Below are positions 54,631 to 64,000 of a DNA stretch of 64,000 bases, piece by piece. The notes under the pieces are model-generated. The model searched no databases, was not told the origin of the DNA, and saw nothing but the letters and a program-made list of their open reading frames with translations. The translations under genes were made by a program, and so were the position numbers. The first letter of the stretch is position 1. Each line of letters opens with the position of its first letter. The DNA is from Saccharopolyspora rosea (lineage in GTDB: Bacteria > Actinomycetota > Actinomycetes > Mycobacteriales > Pseudonocardiaceae): positions 2,294,001-2,358,000 of the forward strand of contig NZ_CP102826.1 of NCBI RefSeq assembly GCF_025643595.1. Direction: 5' to 3'.

Positions 54631-56052
54631 ATGACGACTACTGAGCCGACGGCGAACCTCAACGGCAGCGAAAACGGGCATGCACAGCTGAGTTTGGGCA
54701 CCGCCGCGGCGCGCAACCTGTCGACGACGACCAAGACCCCGCCGCAGATGCAGGCCATCACGTCGCGGTGGCTGGTGCGGCTGCTGCCGTGGGTGCAGGC
54801 CCGCGGCGGCGCGTACCGGGTGAACCGCCGCCTGAGCTACACGCTCGGCGACGGGCGGGTGACCTTCACCAACGACGGCGCGGACGTCCGCGTGATTCCC
54901 GCGGAACTGTGCGAACTGCCGCTGCTGCGGGACTTCGACGACACCGAGGCGCTCGACGCGCTGGCCGACCGGTTCGAGCAGGCCGAGTACGAGCCGGGCG
55001 ACGTGATCGTCGAATCCGGGCAGTCGGCCGACCGCGTCGTCATCATCGCGCACGGCAAGGTGAACCAGATCGGTGCCGGCGCCTACGGCGGTCAGACGAC
55101 GCTCGGCGTGCTCGCCGACGGCGAGTTCTTCGGCGACCGGATCCTCACCGGAGAACAGGAAACCTGGGACTTCACCGCGAAAGCCGTGACCCCCTGCACG
55201 GTGGTGACGTTGTCGCGCCAGGCGTTCCAGGACGTCGCCGACCGCGCGGAATCGTTGCGGGCACAGGTCGAACGGGTGCGCAACGAGCCGCCGCGTGCGC
55301 AGAACCCGCACGGTGAGGCGGCCATCGACATCGCCTCCGGGCACGCCGGCGAACCGGACATCCCGGGAACCTTCGTCGACTACGAGGTCAAGCCGCGCGA
55401 GTACGAGCTGAGCGTGGCCCAGACGGTGCTGCGGGTGCACACCCGGGTGGCCGACCTCTACAACGAGCCGATGGACCAGGTCGAGCAGCAGTTGCGGTTG
55501 ACCATCCAGGAGTTGCGCGAGCGCCAGGAGCACGAGCTGGTCAACAACCGCGACTTCGGCCTGCTGCACAACGCCGATCTGCGCCAGCGGTTGCACACCC
55601 GGAACGGGGCGCCCACCCCGGACGACATGGACGAGCTGCTGGCGACGGTCTGGAAGGATCCGGGCTTCTTCCTGGCCCACCCGCGTGCCATCGCCGCGTT
55701 CGGCCGCGAGTGCAGCCGCCGGGGCCTGTACCCGCAGAGCGTCGACGTCGGCGGCCACCAGGTACCGGCGTGGCGCGGCGTGCCGATCTTCCCGTGCAAC
55801 AAGATCCCGGTCAGCAAGACCCGCACCACCTCGATCATGCTGATGCGCACCGGTGAGCAGAACCAGGGCGTCGTGGGCCTGCACCAGACCGGCATCCCCG
55901 ACGAGTACGAACCCGGCCTGTCCGTGCGGTTCATGGGCATCAGCGAGAAGGCCATCATCTCCTACCTGGTCAGCACCTACTTCTCCGCTGCCGTCCTGGT
56001 GCCGGACGCCCTCGGCGTGCTGGAGAGCGTGGAACTGGGCCGGGAAGGCTGA
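54631..56052 (+). CDS. Family 2B-type encapsulin shell protein with cNMP-binding domain (EshA-like), first copy
   Basis: 473 residues. N-terminal arm (about 1-85) with [22 protein letters not shown] and [10 protein letters not shown], then a cyclic-nucleotide-binding domain (about 95-205, [22 protein letters not shown]), then the SrpI/HK97-like shell fold (about 225-473) with [27 protein letters not shown] (55369-55446), [32 protein letters not shown] and [12 protein letters not shown]. By recall this matches EshA of Streptomyces, a family 2B encapsulin. ATG 54631. First gene of a four-gene operon, 6 nt before the geosmin synthase. Confidence 0.92.
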   Translation: MTTTEPTANLNGSENGHAQLSLGTAAARNLSTTTKTPPQMQAITSRWLVRLLPWVQARGGAYRVNRRLSYTLGDGRVTFTNDGADVRVIPAELCELPLLRDFDDTEALDALADRFEQAEYEPGDVIVESGQSADRVVIIAHGKVNQIGAGAYGGQTTLGVLADGEFFGDRILTGEQETWDFTAKAVTPCTVVTLSRQAFQDVADRAESLRAQVERVRNEPPRAQNPHGEAAIDIASGHAGEPDIPGTFVDYEVKPREYELSVAQTVLRVHTRVADLYNEPMDQVEQQLRLTIQELRERQEHELVNNRDFGLLHNADLRQRLHTRNGAPTPDDMDELLATVWKDPGFFLAHPRAIAAFGRECSRRGLYPQSVDVGGHQVPAWRGVPIFPCNKIPVSKTRTTSIMLMRTGEQNQGVVGLHQTGIPDEYEPGLSVRFMGISEKAIISYLVSTYFSAAVLVPDALGVLESVELGREG

Positions 56053-58335
<2,283 letters not shown>

Positions 58336-58371
58336 GACTTCCTCGCACGACAACGGGATTGGTGACTTCTG

Positions 58372-59769
58372 ATGACCGAATCGGTGCACGACGCACAGCA
58401 GGCGCCGGGGCAGCTGAGCCTGAGCACGGCCGCGGCCCGGAACCTGTCGTCCACCACCAAGACGCCCCCGCAGATGCAGAGCATCAGCCCGCGGTGGCTG
58501 CTGCGCATGCTGCCGTGGGTGCAGACCTCGGCCGGGACCTACCGGGTGAACCGCAGGCTCACCTACGAGCTCGGCGACGGCCGGGTGACCTGTTCCAACA
58601 CCGGCGACGACGTCCGCGTGGTCCCACCGGAACTGCGGGAACTGGCCCTGCTGCGCGACTTCGAGGACGACTCGGTGCTCAGCGCGCTGTCCGACCGGTT
58701 CGTCCGGCGGGACCACGAGCCGGGTGAGGTGCTCACGGCCATCGACGATCCCGCCGAAGAACTGCTGATCATCGCGCACGGCAAGGCCAACATCCTCGGC
58801 GTCGGGGAGTACGGTGACCAGGCGGTGCTCGACGTGCTCGGCGACGGCCACTACCTCGGCGAGACGGCGCTGACCGGAGAAGGGGAGACCTGGCGGTTCA
58901 CCACCAAGGCCGTCACCCCCTGCATCGTGTTGTCCTTGCCGCGGCGGGCTTTCCAGGAACTGCTCGCGCAGTCACCGGCGCTGCGCGCGCACCTCGAACG
59001 GCTGCGCACCAGGCCGGAACCGGCGCGGAACAAGCACGGCGAAGCCGCCATCGACCTCGCGTCCGGGCACGACGGCGAGGTCGCGCTGCCCGGCACGTTC
59101 GTCGACTACGACCTGAACCCGCGCGAGTACGAGCTCAGCGTCGCCCAGACGGTGCTGCGCGTGCACACGCGGGTCTCCGACCTCTACAACCACCCGATGG
59201 ACCAGCTCGAACAACAGCTGCGGCTGACCGTCGAGGAACTGCGGGAGGAGCAGGAGAACGAGCTGATCAACAACCGCGACTTCGGCCTGCTGCACAACGC
59301 CGACCTGCGCCAGCGCATCCAGACCCGCAGCGGACCGCCCACTCCCGCGGACCTGGACGAACTGCTGGCCAGGCGCCGCAAGTCGGAGTTCTTCCTCGCG
59401 CACCCGCGCACCATCGCCGCATTCGGCCGCGAATGCTCCCGCCTGGGCGTGTACCCGGACAGCGTCGACGTGCAGGGCACCCGGGTGACGGCGTGGCGCG
59501 GCGTCCCCCTGTTGCCGTGCAACAAGATTCCGATCACCGACACCGGCACCAGCTCCGTCCTCGTCATGCGCACCGGCGAGGACGACCAGGGAGTGGTGGG
59601 GCTGCACCAGACCGGCATCCCCGACGAGTACGAGCCGAGCCTGAACGTGCGGTTCATGGGCATCAACGACAAGGCGATCACCTCCTACCTGGTCAGTGCC
59701 TACTACTCCGCGGCCGTGCTCACCCCGGATGCGCTCGGCGTCCTGGAAAACGTCGAAATCGGCCGCTGA
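58372..59769 (+). CDS. Family 2B-type encapsulin shell protein with cNMP-binding domain, second copy
   Basis: 465 residues with the same order as the first shell protein: N-arm with [22 protein letters not shown], cNMP domain (about 87-197, [25 protein letters not shown]), and shell fold (about 217-465) with [30 protein letters not shown] and [12 protein letters not shown]. The shell part is closely alike; the cNMP domain and the N-terminal 15 residues differ most. It is a paralogue, so mixed shells are possible. ATG 58372, 36 nt after geoA. Confidence 0.92.
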   Translation: MTESVHDAQQAPGQLSLSTAAARNLSSTTKTPPQMQSISPRWLLRMLPWVQTSAGTYRVNRRLTYELGDGRVTCSNTGDDVRVVPPELRELALLRDFEDDSVLSALSDRFVRRDHEPGEVLTAIDDPAEELLIIAHGKANILGVGEYGDQAVLDVLGDGHYLGETALTGEGETWRFTTKAVTPCIVLSLPRRAFQELLAQSPALRAHLERLRTRPEPARNKHGEAAIDLASGHDGEVALPGTFVDYDLNPREYELSVAQTVLRVHTRVSDLYNHPMDQLEQQLRLTVEELREEQENELINNRDFGLLHNADLRQRIQTRSGPPTPADLDELLARRRKSEFFLAHPRTIAAFGRECSRLGVYPDSVDVQGTRVTAWRGVPLLPCNKIPITDTGTSSVLVMRTGEDDQGVVGLHQTGIPDEYEPSLNVRFMGINDKAITSYLVSAYYSAAVLTPDALGVLENVEIGR

Positions 59770-59783
59770 CTGAGGAGATCGGT

Positions 59784-60821
59784 ATGACCACCACCGGAGC
59801 CAGGGACGCCAGCACCCCGGCGCACGAGGTCCTCGACTGGACTCGCGGACTCGTCGATCCCGCGCTGCGCACCGCCGTCGACACGCTGCCCGAGGACATG
59901 CGGCACATCGCCGGCTACCACTTCGGGTGGTGGGACGAGCGCGGACAGCCCAGGCGGGCCAGCGGGGGCAAAGCGCTGCGCGCCGCGTTGGTGCTGCTGA
60001 CCGCCGAGGCCGTGGGCGCCACGGCGTCGGCGGCCCTGCCCGCCGCGGTCGCCGTGGAGCTCGTGCACAACTTCTCGCTGCTGCACGACGACGTCATCGA
60101 CCAGGACGTCACCCGCCGCCACCGGCCGACCGCGTGGAGCGTGTTCGGCACCAGCGCCGCGATCCTCGCGGGCGACGCGCTGGTGACCCTGGCCTCCGGG
60201 GTGCTCGGCACCAGCGAGCACCCGGCCGCGCTGCGCGGCATCCGGGTGCTCAACAACTCGGTCCAGGACCTCATCCAGGGCCAGATCATGGACATCGCCT
60301 TCGAACAACGCGACGACGTCGAGCTGGCCGAGTGCCAACGCATGGCCCAGTCCAAAACCGGCGCACTGCTGGGAGCGGCCTGCGAACTCGGGACCCTCTT
60401 CGGCGACGCCGCCCCCGAACAGACCGAGCACCTGCGCGCCTTCGGCGACAAACTCGGCCTGGCCTTCCAGCACGCCGACGACCTCCTCGGCATCTGGGGA
60501 GATCCGGACGTCACCGGCAAACCCGCGTACTCGGACCTGCACGGCCGCAAGAAGACGCTGCCCGTCGTGGCGGCACTGCAGTCCGGCACCCCGGCCGGGA
60601 ACGAGCTGGCCACGCGCTACCAACGCGAGGAGCCGCTCTCGCACGCCGAACTGACCGAAGTCGCCGACCTGATCGACACCGCGGGTGGCCGCTCCTGGAG
60701 CCACGACCAGGCGAGCCGGCTGCTCACCGAAGCACGGCACCACCTGCACGCGGCGAACCCGCACGCGCGGACCGCCGAACTGGAAGCACTCGCCGACATG
60801 GTCACCGACCGCGACCACTGA
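59784..60821 (+). CDS. Polyprenyl diphosphate synthase
   Basis: 345 residues, trans-isoprenyl transferase. First Asp-rich motif LLHDDVID, second as ADDLLGIWGD, KTG and GGKALR early. Phe at -5 and Ser at -4 before the first motif, with no two-residue insertion, does not clearly predict FPP rather than a longer product. GAGGAGATC precedes the ATG, 14 nt after the second shell gene. It should supply prenyl substrate (FPP is required) to geosmin synthase. It lacks the GPTGLGT motif. Confidence 0.92.
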   Translation: MTTTGARDASTPAHEVLDWTRGLVDPALRTAVDTLPEDMRHIAGYHFGWWDERGQPRRASGGKALRAALVLLTAEAVGATASAALPAAVAVELVHNFSLLHDDVIDQDVTRRHRPTAWSVFGTSAAILAGDALVTLASGVLGTSEHPAALRGIRVLNNSVQDLIQGQIMDIAFEQRDDVELAECQRMAQSKTGALLGAACELGTLFGDAAPEQTEHLRAFGDKLGLAFQHADDLLGIWGDPDVTGKPAYSDLHGRKKTLPVVAALQSGTPAGNELATRYQREEPLSHAELTEVADLIDTAGGRSWSHDQASRLLTEARHHLHAANPHARTAELEALADMVTDRDH

Positions 60822-60862
60822 GTGCGGGCTCGGCAACGCTTTTCAGCGCAATCCGAAACGCG

Positions 60863-60895
60863 GCGCCGGGGCCGTCCCCGCGGACCGCCCGGCGC
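60863..60895. terminator. 8-bp inverted repeat at the operon end
   Basis: GCGCCGGG (60863-60870) and CCCGGCGC (60888-60895) with a 17-nt loop, between the convergent prenyl synthase (stop 60821) and the SepF-like gene (stop 60914). No T-tract. Confidence 0.4.
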
Positions 60896-60913
60896 GACCG
60901 GGTTCGCCGCCCG

Positions 60914-61279
60914 CTATCCGTCGCCCCGATCGACGCCGCTGGGGCGCAGCAGGAAGACCTTGGTGTCGATGCGGTCGATGTCGCCGCCACGGCCGAGGAC
61001 CAGCCCCGCGGCGAAGTCGACGACGCGTCGCGCTTCGTCGTTCGCGAGGCTCGTCAGGTTCATCAGCACGGCGTTGCCTCGGCGGAAGTAGTCCCCGATG
61101 TAGTAGACGTCGTTGTAGTTCCGCGGGTGCAGCGTCTTGACCACCGCCCAAGTGTCGTCGGTCGAGATCGGCAGCGGAAGGGGGCGTGGGAAATCCCGCA
61201 CCGCCGGAGCGGGGGTCTCGCCTGCCGGAGCGGCGGAGAAGGCGTCCGGGCCCGGGGAAGGGGCTTGTGGCGCCTGCAA
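60914..61279 (-). CDS. SepF-like cell division protein
   Basis: 121 residues from a TTG at 61279; the true start is uncertain, as no good ribosome binding site is seen. A Pro/Ala-rich N-terminus is followed by the SepF domain (about 45-121): AVVKTLHPRNYNDVYYIGDYFRRGNAVLMNLTSLANDEARRVVDFAAGL (61004-61147). SepF tethers FtsZ to the membrane; this orphan copy lacks the division-cluster context and the N-terminal amphipathic helix is not evident, so it may be a paralogue. Confidence 0.82.
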   Translation of the reverse strand: MQAPQAPSPGPDAFSAAPAGETPAPAVRDFPRPLPLPISTDDTWAVVKTLHPRNYNDVYYIGDYFRRGNAVLMNLTSLANDEARRVVDFAAGLVLGRGGDIDRIDTKVFLLRPSGVDRGDG

Positions 61280-61328
61280 TCGGTGTCGGTCGCGTCCGCC
61301 CCGGCAAGCCGGGCGTGGGGCCGGCGAG

Positions 61329-61625
61329 TTACCGGACGGCGTCAGCGCAGGCTTGGGCGGCCAGGCGTTCCGGCACGCCCGCCTGGACTTCGAGCGCTTC
61401 CTGGCACGGCAGATCTCCGTGGACCGGTGCGGTGAGGCTGCCCGCCACCTCGGTGCTCAGGCAGATCGTGTCCGTGACCGGGGTGCCGATCTCGAAGGCT
61501 TCCAAGTCCTGGTTGCAGTCCGACCAGGTCGCCTGCGCTGGAGCGGCGGTCAGCAGAGCGGCTCCGGTGGCCACGCCTGCGGAGATCAGAGCTGCCGACA
61601 GGGACGCGGCAAATCGCTTGCGCAT
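61329..61625 (-). CDS. Small secreted protein
   Basis: 98 residues. Signal peptide MRKRFAASLSAALISAGV with cleavage after AQA (about residue 32). The mature part is about 66 residues with four Cys (WSDCNQ, TICLST, LPCQEA, AQACAD), probably two disulfides. No family recognised. ATG 61625. Confidence 0.78.
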   Translation of the reverse strand: MRKRFAASLSAALISAGVATGAALLTAAPAQATWSDCNQDLEAFEIGTPVTDTICLSTEVAGSLTAPVHGDLPCQEALEVQAGVPERLAAQACADAVR

Positions 61626-61854
61626 GCGGGTTCTCCTACCAGTGATCTTGTGCTGGGACGTCGCAATACTGGTGGAGTCGGTACGCCACCGCTGATCAGA
61701 TCACGCCACCAGGTGTCGCGCGGACGCCTGAACCACCGGTGGCACGCGCTCGGCCGGGCCGATCCCCGAGGCCCGACCGGCAGGCCGCGACCGCCCCCGT
61801 GCTCTGCCCGAATCCCGTTGCGGGGACGCGGGTCCGCGGTCCGGGGGCGGCGGC

Positions 61855-62733
61855 TCAGCGGAAGGACTTGAGCGCTGCGGACGCGGCTTCGGCGATGAGC
61901 TTGTTGTCGTACGGGGCGTCCGCGGCCTGCCGGTCGGACAGGACCGAGAGCACGATCGGCGCTCGGTGCGGCGGCCAGAGCACGGCGATGTCGTTGCGGG
62001 TGCCGTGGTCGGCGGCACCGGACTTGTCGCCGACCTGCCAGCCCTCCGGCGCTCCTGCCCTGATGAGCCCGTCGCCCGTCGTGTTGGTCCGCATCAGGTC
62101 GACCAGGAGGGCCCGCTCGTCCTCGGGCAGCACGTCGCCGAGGGTGAACGCGCGCAAGCTGTGCGCCAGCGCTCGGGGCGTGCTGGTGTCGCGGACGCGG
62201 GCCGGGTCGGTCTTGGTGAGCGGTTCGATCCCGTCGACGTGGGTGGTGGTGTCACCGATCCCGCGCAGCACCTCGGCCAGTCCCGCCGGACCGCCGATCT
62301 CCCGGAACAGCAGGTTGTCCGCGGTGTTGTCGCTGTCGCGGACGGCGGCGTCCACCAGGGCGCGCAGCGTCATCCCGGTGTCGACGTGCTGTTCGGTGAC
62401 CGGCGAGTTCTTCACCACGTCCTCCGGGCGGTACGTCACGTTCCGCTCCAACCCGGGGATGGGCGTCCGTTGCAGCACGGCGCCGGCGGTGAACACCTTG
62501 TGCGTCGAGGCGTAGGAGAACCGCTCGTCGGCCCGGTACGCCACCTCCCGGCCGGTGGCGACGTCCACCGCGTACACCCCGAGCCGGGCCCCGAAGGAGC
62601 GTTCGAGCCGCTGGAACTCGTTCTGCCCCGTCGGCGGTGCCTCGGCCGGAGCGGTCGCGCAGGAGGACAGCAGGGCGAGGACCAGGGCGGCGAGGACCGC
62701 CCGCACGCTCGTCCGGGGAAGGGAAATGGACAC
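61855..62733 (-). CDS. Class A beta-lactamase, probable lipoprotein
   Basis: 292 residues. Lipobox LALLSSCAT near residue 25. Active-site STHK (Ser70-xx-Lys73 equivalent), SDN, a Glu in GIEPLTKTDP in the omega loop, and KSG in place of KTG. All catalytic positions are present, so it should hydrolyse beta-lactams. GTG 62733 with AAAGGAGC upstream; the frame continues upstream only into a relic of another gene. Confidence 0.94.
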   Translation of the reverse strand: MSISLPRTSVRAVLAALVLALLSSCATAPAEAPPTGQNEFQRLERSFGARLGVYAVDVATGREVAYRADERFSYASTHKVFTAGAVLQRTPIPGLERNVTYRPEDVVKNSPVTEQHVDTGMTLRALVDAAVRDSDNTADNLLFREIGGPAGLAEVLRGIGDTTTHVDGIEPLTKTDPARVRDTSTPRALAHSLRAFTLGDVLPEDERALLVDLMRTNTTGDGLIRAGAPEGWQVGDKSGAADHGTRNDIAVLWPPHRAPIVLSVLSDRQAADAPYDNKLIAEAASAALKSFR

Positions 62734-62877
62734 TCGCGCTCCTTTCGGATCAATCGGTATCCGAAGCCTAGGAACGCGCCGTCCCCCGGACAAAGACCGA
62801 ACCGCGCAGTTCGATGCCGAAACGGCATGAGCGCAGGTCCACGGCCCGGGAACGTCCCCGGGGAGCGCTGACGAGCC

Positions 62878-63060
62878 CAGGATCGCGTCCCGGTGCTCCA
62901 GTGCGACGCAGGCCAGCAGGTCGTCGATGCGACCGACGCTGATCGTGGTGTAGTCCCGGTGCGCGGCGACGGCCCGCAGCAGTCCGGTGGGGCCGACGAT
63001 CCAGCCCAGTCGCAGCCCGGCCAGCGAGAACGGCTTGGACATGCTGCCGCTACAACGCCG
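62878..63060 (-). pseudogene. Internal fragment of a class I/II aminotransferase
   Basis: About 60 codons reading SMSKPFSLAGLRLGWIVGP, then HRDYTTISVGRIDDLLACVALEHRDAIL, a clear match to the PLP-lysine region of aminotransferases (SMSKxFSLAGLRLGW holds the Lys). No N- or C-terminal parts are present. Remnant of a deleted gene between the beta-lactamase and the nitroreductase. Confidence 0.7.
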
Positions 63061-63247
63061 GAATCCGAGCCGGTCGTCTTCGTGCGCGTCGTCACCGGCG
63101 CCTGACGTGCGACCAGCCGGTCCGGGCCGCCCGGGAGAGGCGCGAATCGTGATCGCACCGCGCTCGGCGGGTTAGGGTGGGGGTGTTCAGTCGATCAGCT
63201 TGCCCGGGCGTCCGGCACGGACGAGCGCGGTGGGAGGAGTGTTCGAA

Positions 63248-63685
63248 GTGGACAGTGCGCGGGAGTCCGCGGAGTTCAGCCCGACGGACTGGGTGCGGGA
63301 GCAGACGAGGAAGATCCTCGACACCGGGACCACCGAGGGCATCGAGGTGCGCGGAGCGCCGATCGTCCTGCTGACGCTGCGCGGCGCGCGGACCGGCAAA
63401 CTCCGCTACACCCCGGTGATGCGCGTGGAGCACGAAGGTCGCTACGCCGTCATCGCCTCCAAGGGCGGAGCCCCGGAACACCCCACCTGGTACCACAACA
63501 TCCGGGCGCACCCCGAGATCCGGCTGCAGGACGGGACCGTGACCCGCGAGTACGTCGCCCGGGAGGTCGAGGGCGCCGAGCGCGAGCAATGGTGGGAGCG
63601 GGCCGTGGCGGCATTCCCGTCGTACGCCGAGTACCAGGCGAAGACCGACCGCCGGATCCCGGTCCTCGTGCTCGAACCCCGGTAG
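63248..63685 (+). CDS. Deazaflavin (F420)-dependent nitroreductase family protein
   Basis: 145 residues of the Ddn/FDOR-A type split-beta-barrel fold: [52 protein letters not shown] (63368-63520) is the diagnostic core for F420 binding. GTG 63248 follows GGAGGAG at good spacing. F420-dependent reduction of quinones or nitro compounds is expected. Confidence 0.9.
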   Translation: MDSARESAEFSPTDWVREQTRKILDTGTTEGIEVRGAPIVLLTLRGARTGKLRYTPVMRVEHEGRYAVIASKGGAPEHPTWYHNIRAHPEIRLQDGTVTREYVAREVEGAEREQWWERAVAAFPSYAEYQAKTDRRIPVLVLEPR

Positions 63686-63767
63686 CGGGCCGCCCGGGCG
63701 CCGGACCGCCGGTGCGGCCGCGGGACGCGAAGGCGCTCACCCCGCGGCCTCCCGGCGGTGCACCGTC

Positions 63768-64000
63768 TCATGTGGACTTCCGTGCGGGGCGGATCCCGGC
63801 GTCCTGGGGCGGGATCCCGAACACGCGTTCGGCGGTGCGATGGCTGATGCCGGCGCGCTGGGCGTCGGTCAGCGGCGCACCGCGCAGGAAGGCGAGCGCG
63901 TCCGCCGGGTCTTCGTACGGGGCGTCGATCGCGAACATGACGTTGTCGTTGCCGACGGCGCGCAGTCCGAGGCCGAGGACGTCTTCGTCGTCGATCCCGC
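63768..64000 (-). CDS. Amidohydrolase family 2, C-terminal part, truncated by the window edge
   Basis: 76 residues visible. NDNVMFAIDAPYEDPADALAFLRG and AQRAGISHRTAERVFGI are the C-terminal metal-site and helix of amidohydrolase-2 decarboxylases such as dihydroxybenzoate decarboxylase. The rest of the gene lies beyond 64000. Confidence 0.85.
   Translation of the reverse strand, partial: GIDDEDVLGLGLRAVGNDNVMFAIDAPYEDPADALAFLRGAPLTDAQRAGISHRTAERVFGIPPQDAGIRPARKST

Noticed and set aside
62733..63042. N-terminal extension of the beta-lactamase to an ATG at 63042
   Set aside because: The extra codons are an aminotransferase fragment, while the GTG at 62733 has a good ribosome binding site and starts a lipoprotein signal.

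Overview
This 64 kb window is high-GC actinobacterial chromosome, most likely from the Pseudonocardiales (Saccharopolyspora- or Amycolatopsis-like). That rests on GTG starts, ATGA/GTGA stop-start overlaps, a mycobacterial-type SigC, a furA-katG pair, DUF3159/DUF5997/DUF5134/DUF3626 families and a two-domain geosmin synthase. Genes are mostly intact and densely packed. I see no rRNA, tRNA, CRISPR array, transposase or phage gene. Family names come from recognising the translated sequences; no database search was run.

Layout. 1-8.1 kb: a truncated P450 with a DUF3159 membrane protein, an OmpR-type two-component system, an FAD monooxygenase, a methyltransferase, and a TetR regulator coupled to an old-yellow-enzyme reductase. 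8.1-17.9 kb: catabolism, with a phenol-hydroxylase-like flavoprotein, an MFS exporter, and a xanthine-dehydrogenase operon divergent from a PucR regulator. The large XDH gene has an in-frame amber stop that removes its catalytic C-terminus. 18-28.7 kb: small accessory genes, a DUF5997/LysR-like divergent pair, a membrane HTH protein with an NBR1-like Ig domain, a DUF3311/symporter pair, asparagine synthase, and an XRE-TPR three-gene set. 28.7-33.6 kb: katG-furA, an amidohydrolase/MarR divergent pair and a Csp-type copper protein.

33.8-41.5 kb is a copper-handling block: SigC, a membrane zf-HC2 anti-sigma with a His-rich loop, a CopD-CtaG fusion, a Cu+ P-type ATPase, DUF5134 and a second CtaG. 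41.6-54.4 kb: LmeA-like lipid-binding protein, DUF3626, HAD phosphatase lipoprotein, SufR-like regulator, GTP cyclohydrolase I, a second two-component system flanked by matching direct-repeat sites, ArsR with a CaCA exchanger, a CorA protein and an AEC transporter.

54.6-60.8 kb is the most striking locus: a four-gene operon of a family-2B-type encapsulin shell protein (cNMP-binding domain plus HK97-like fold), a geosmin synthase, a second distinct shell protein, and a polyprenyl diphosphate synthase. The synthase carries the motif GPTGLGTxAARL twice, in its interdomain linker and near its C-terminus, which suggests a cargo-docking signal. I infer a two-component protein compartment enclosing geosmin synthesis, with the prenyl transferase supplying substrate. 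60.9-64 kb: a SepF-like protein, a small secreted protein, a class A beta-lactamase lipoprotein, an aminotransferase relic, a deazaflavin-dependent nitroreductase and a truncated amidohydrolase.
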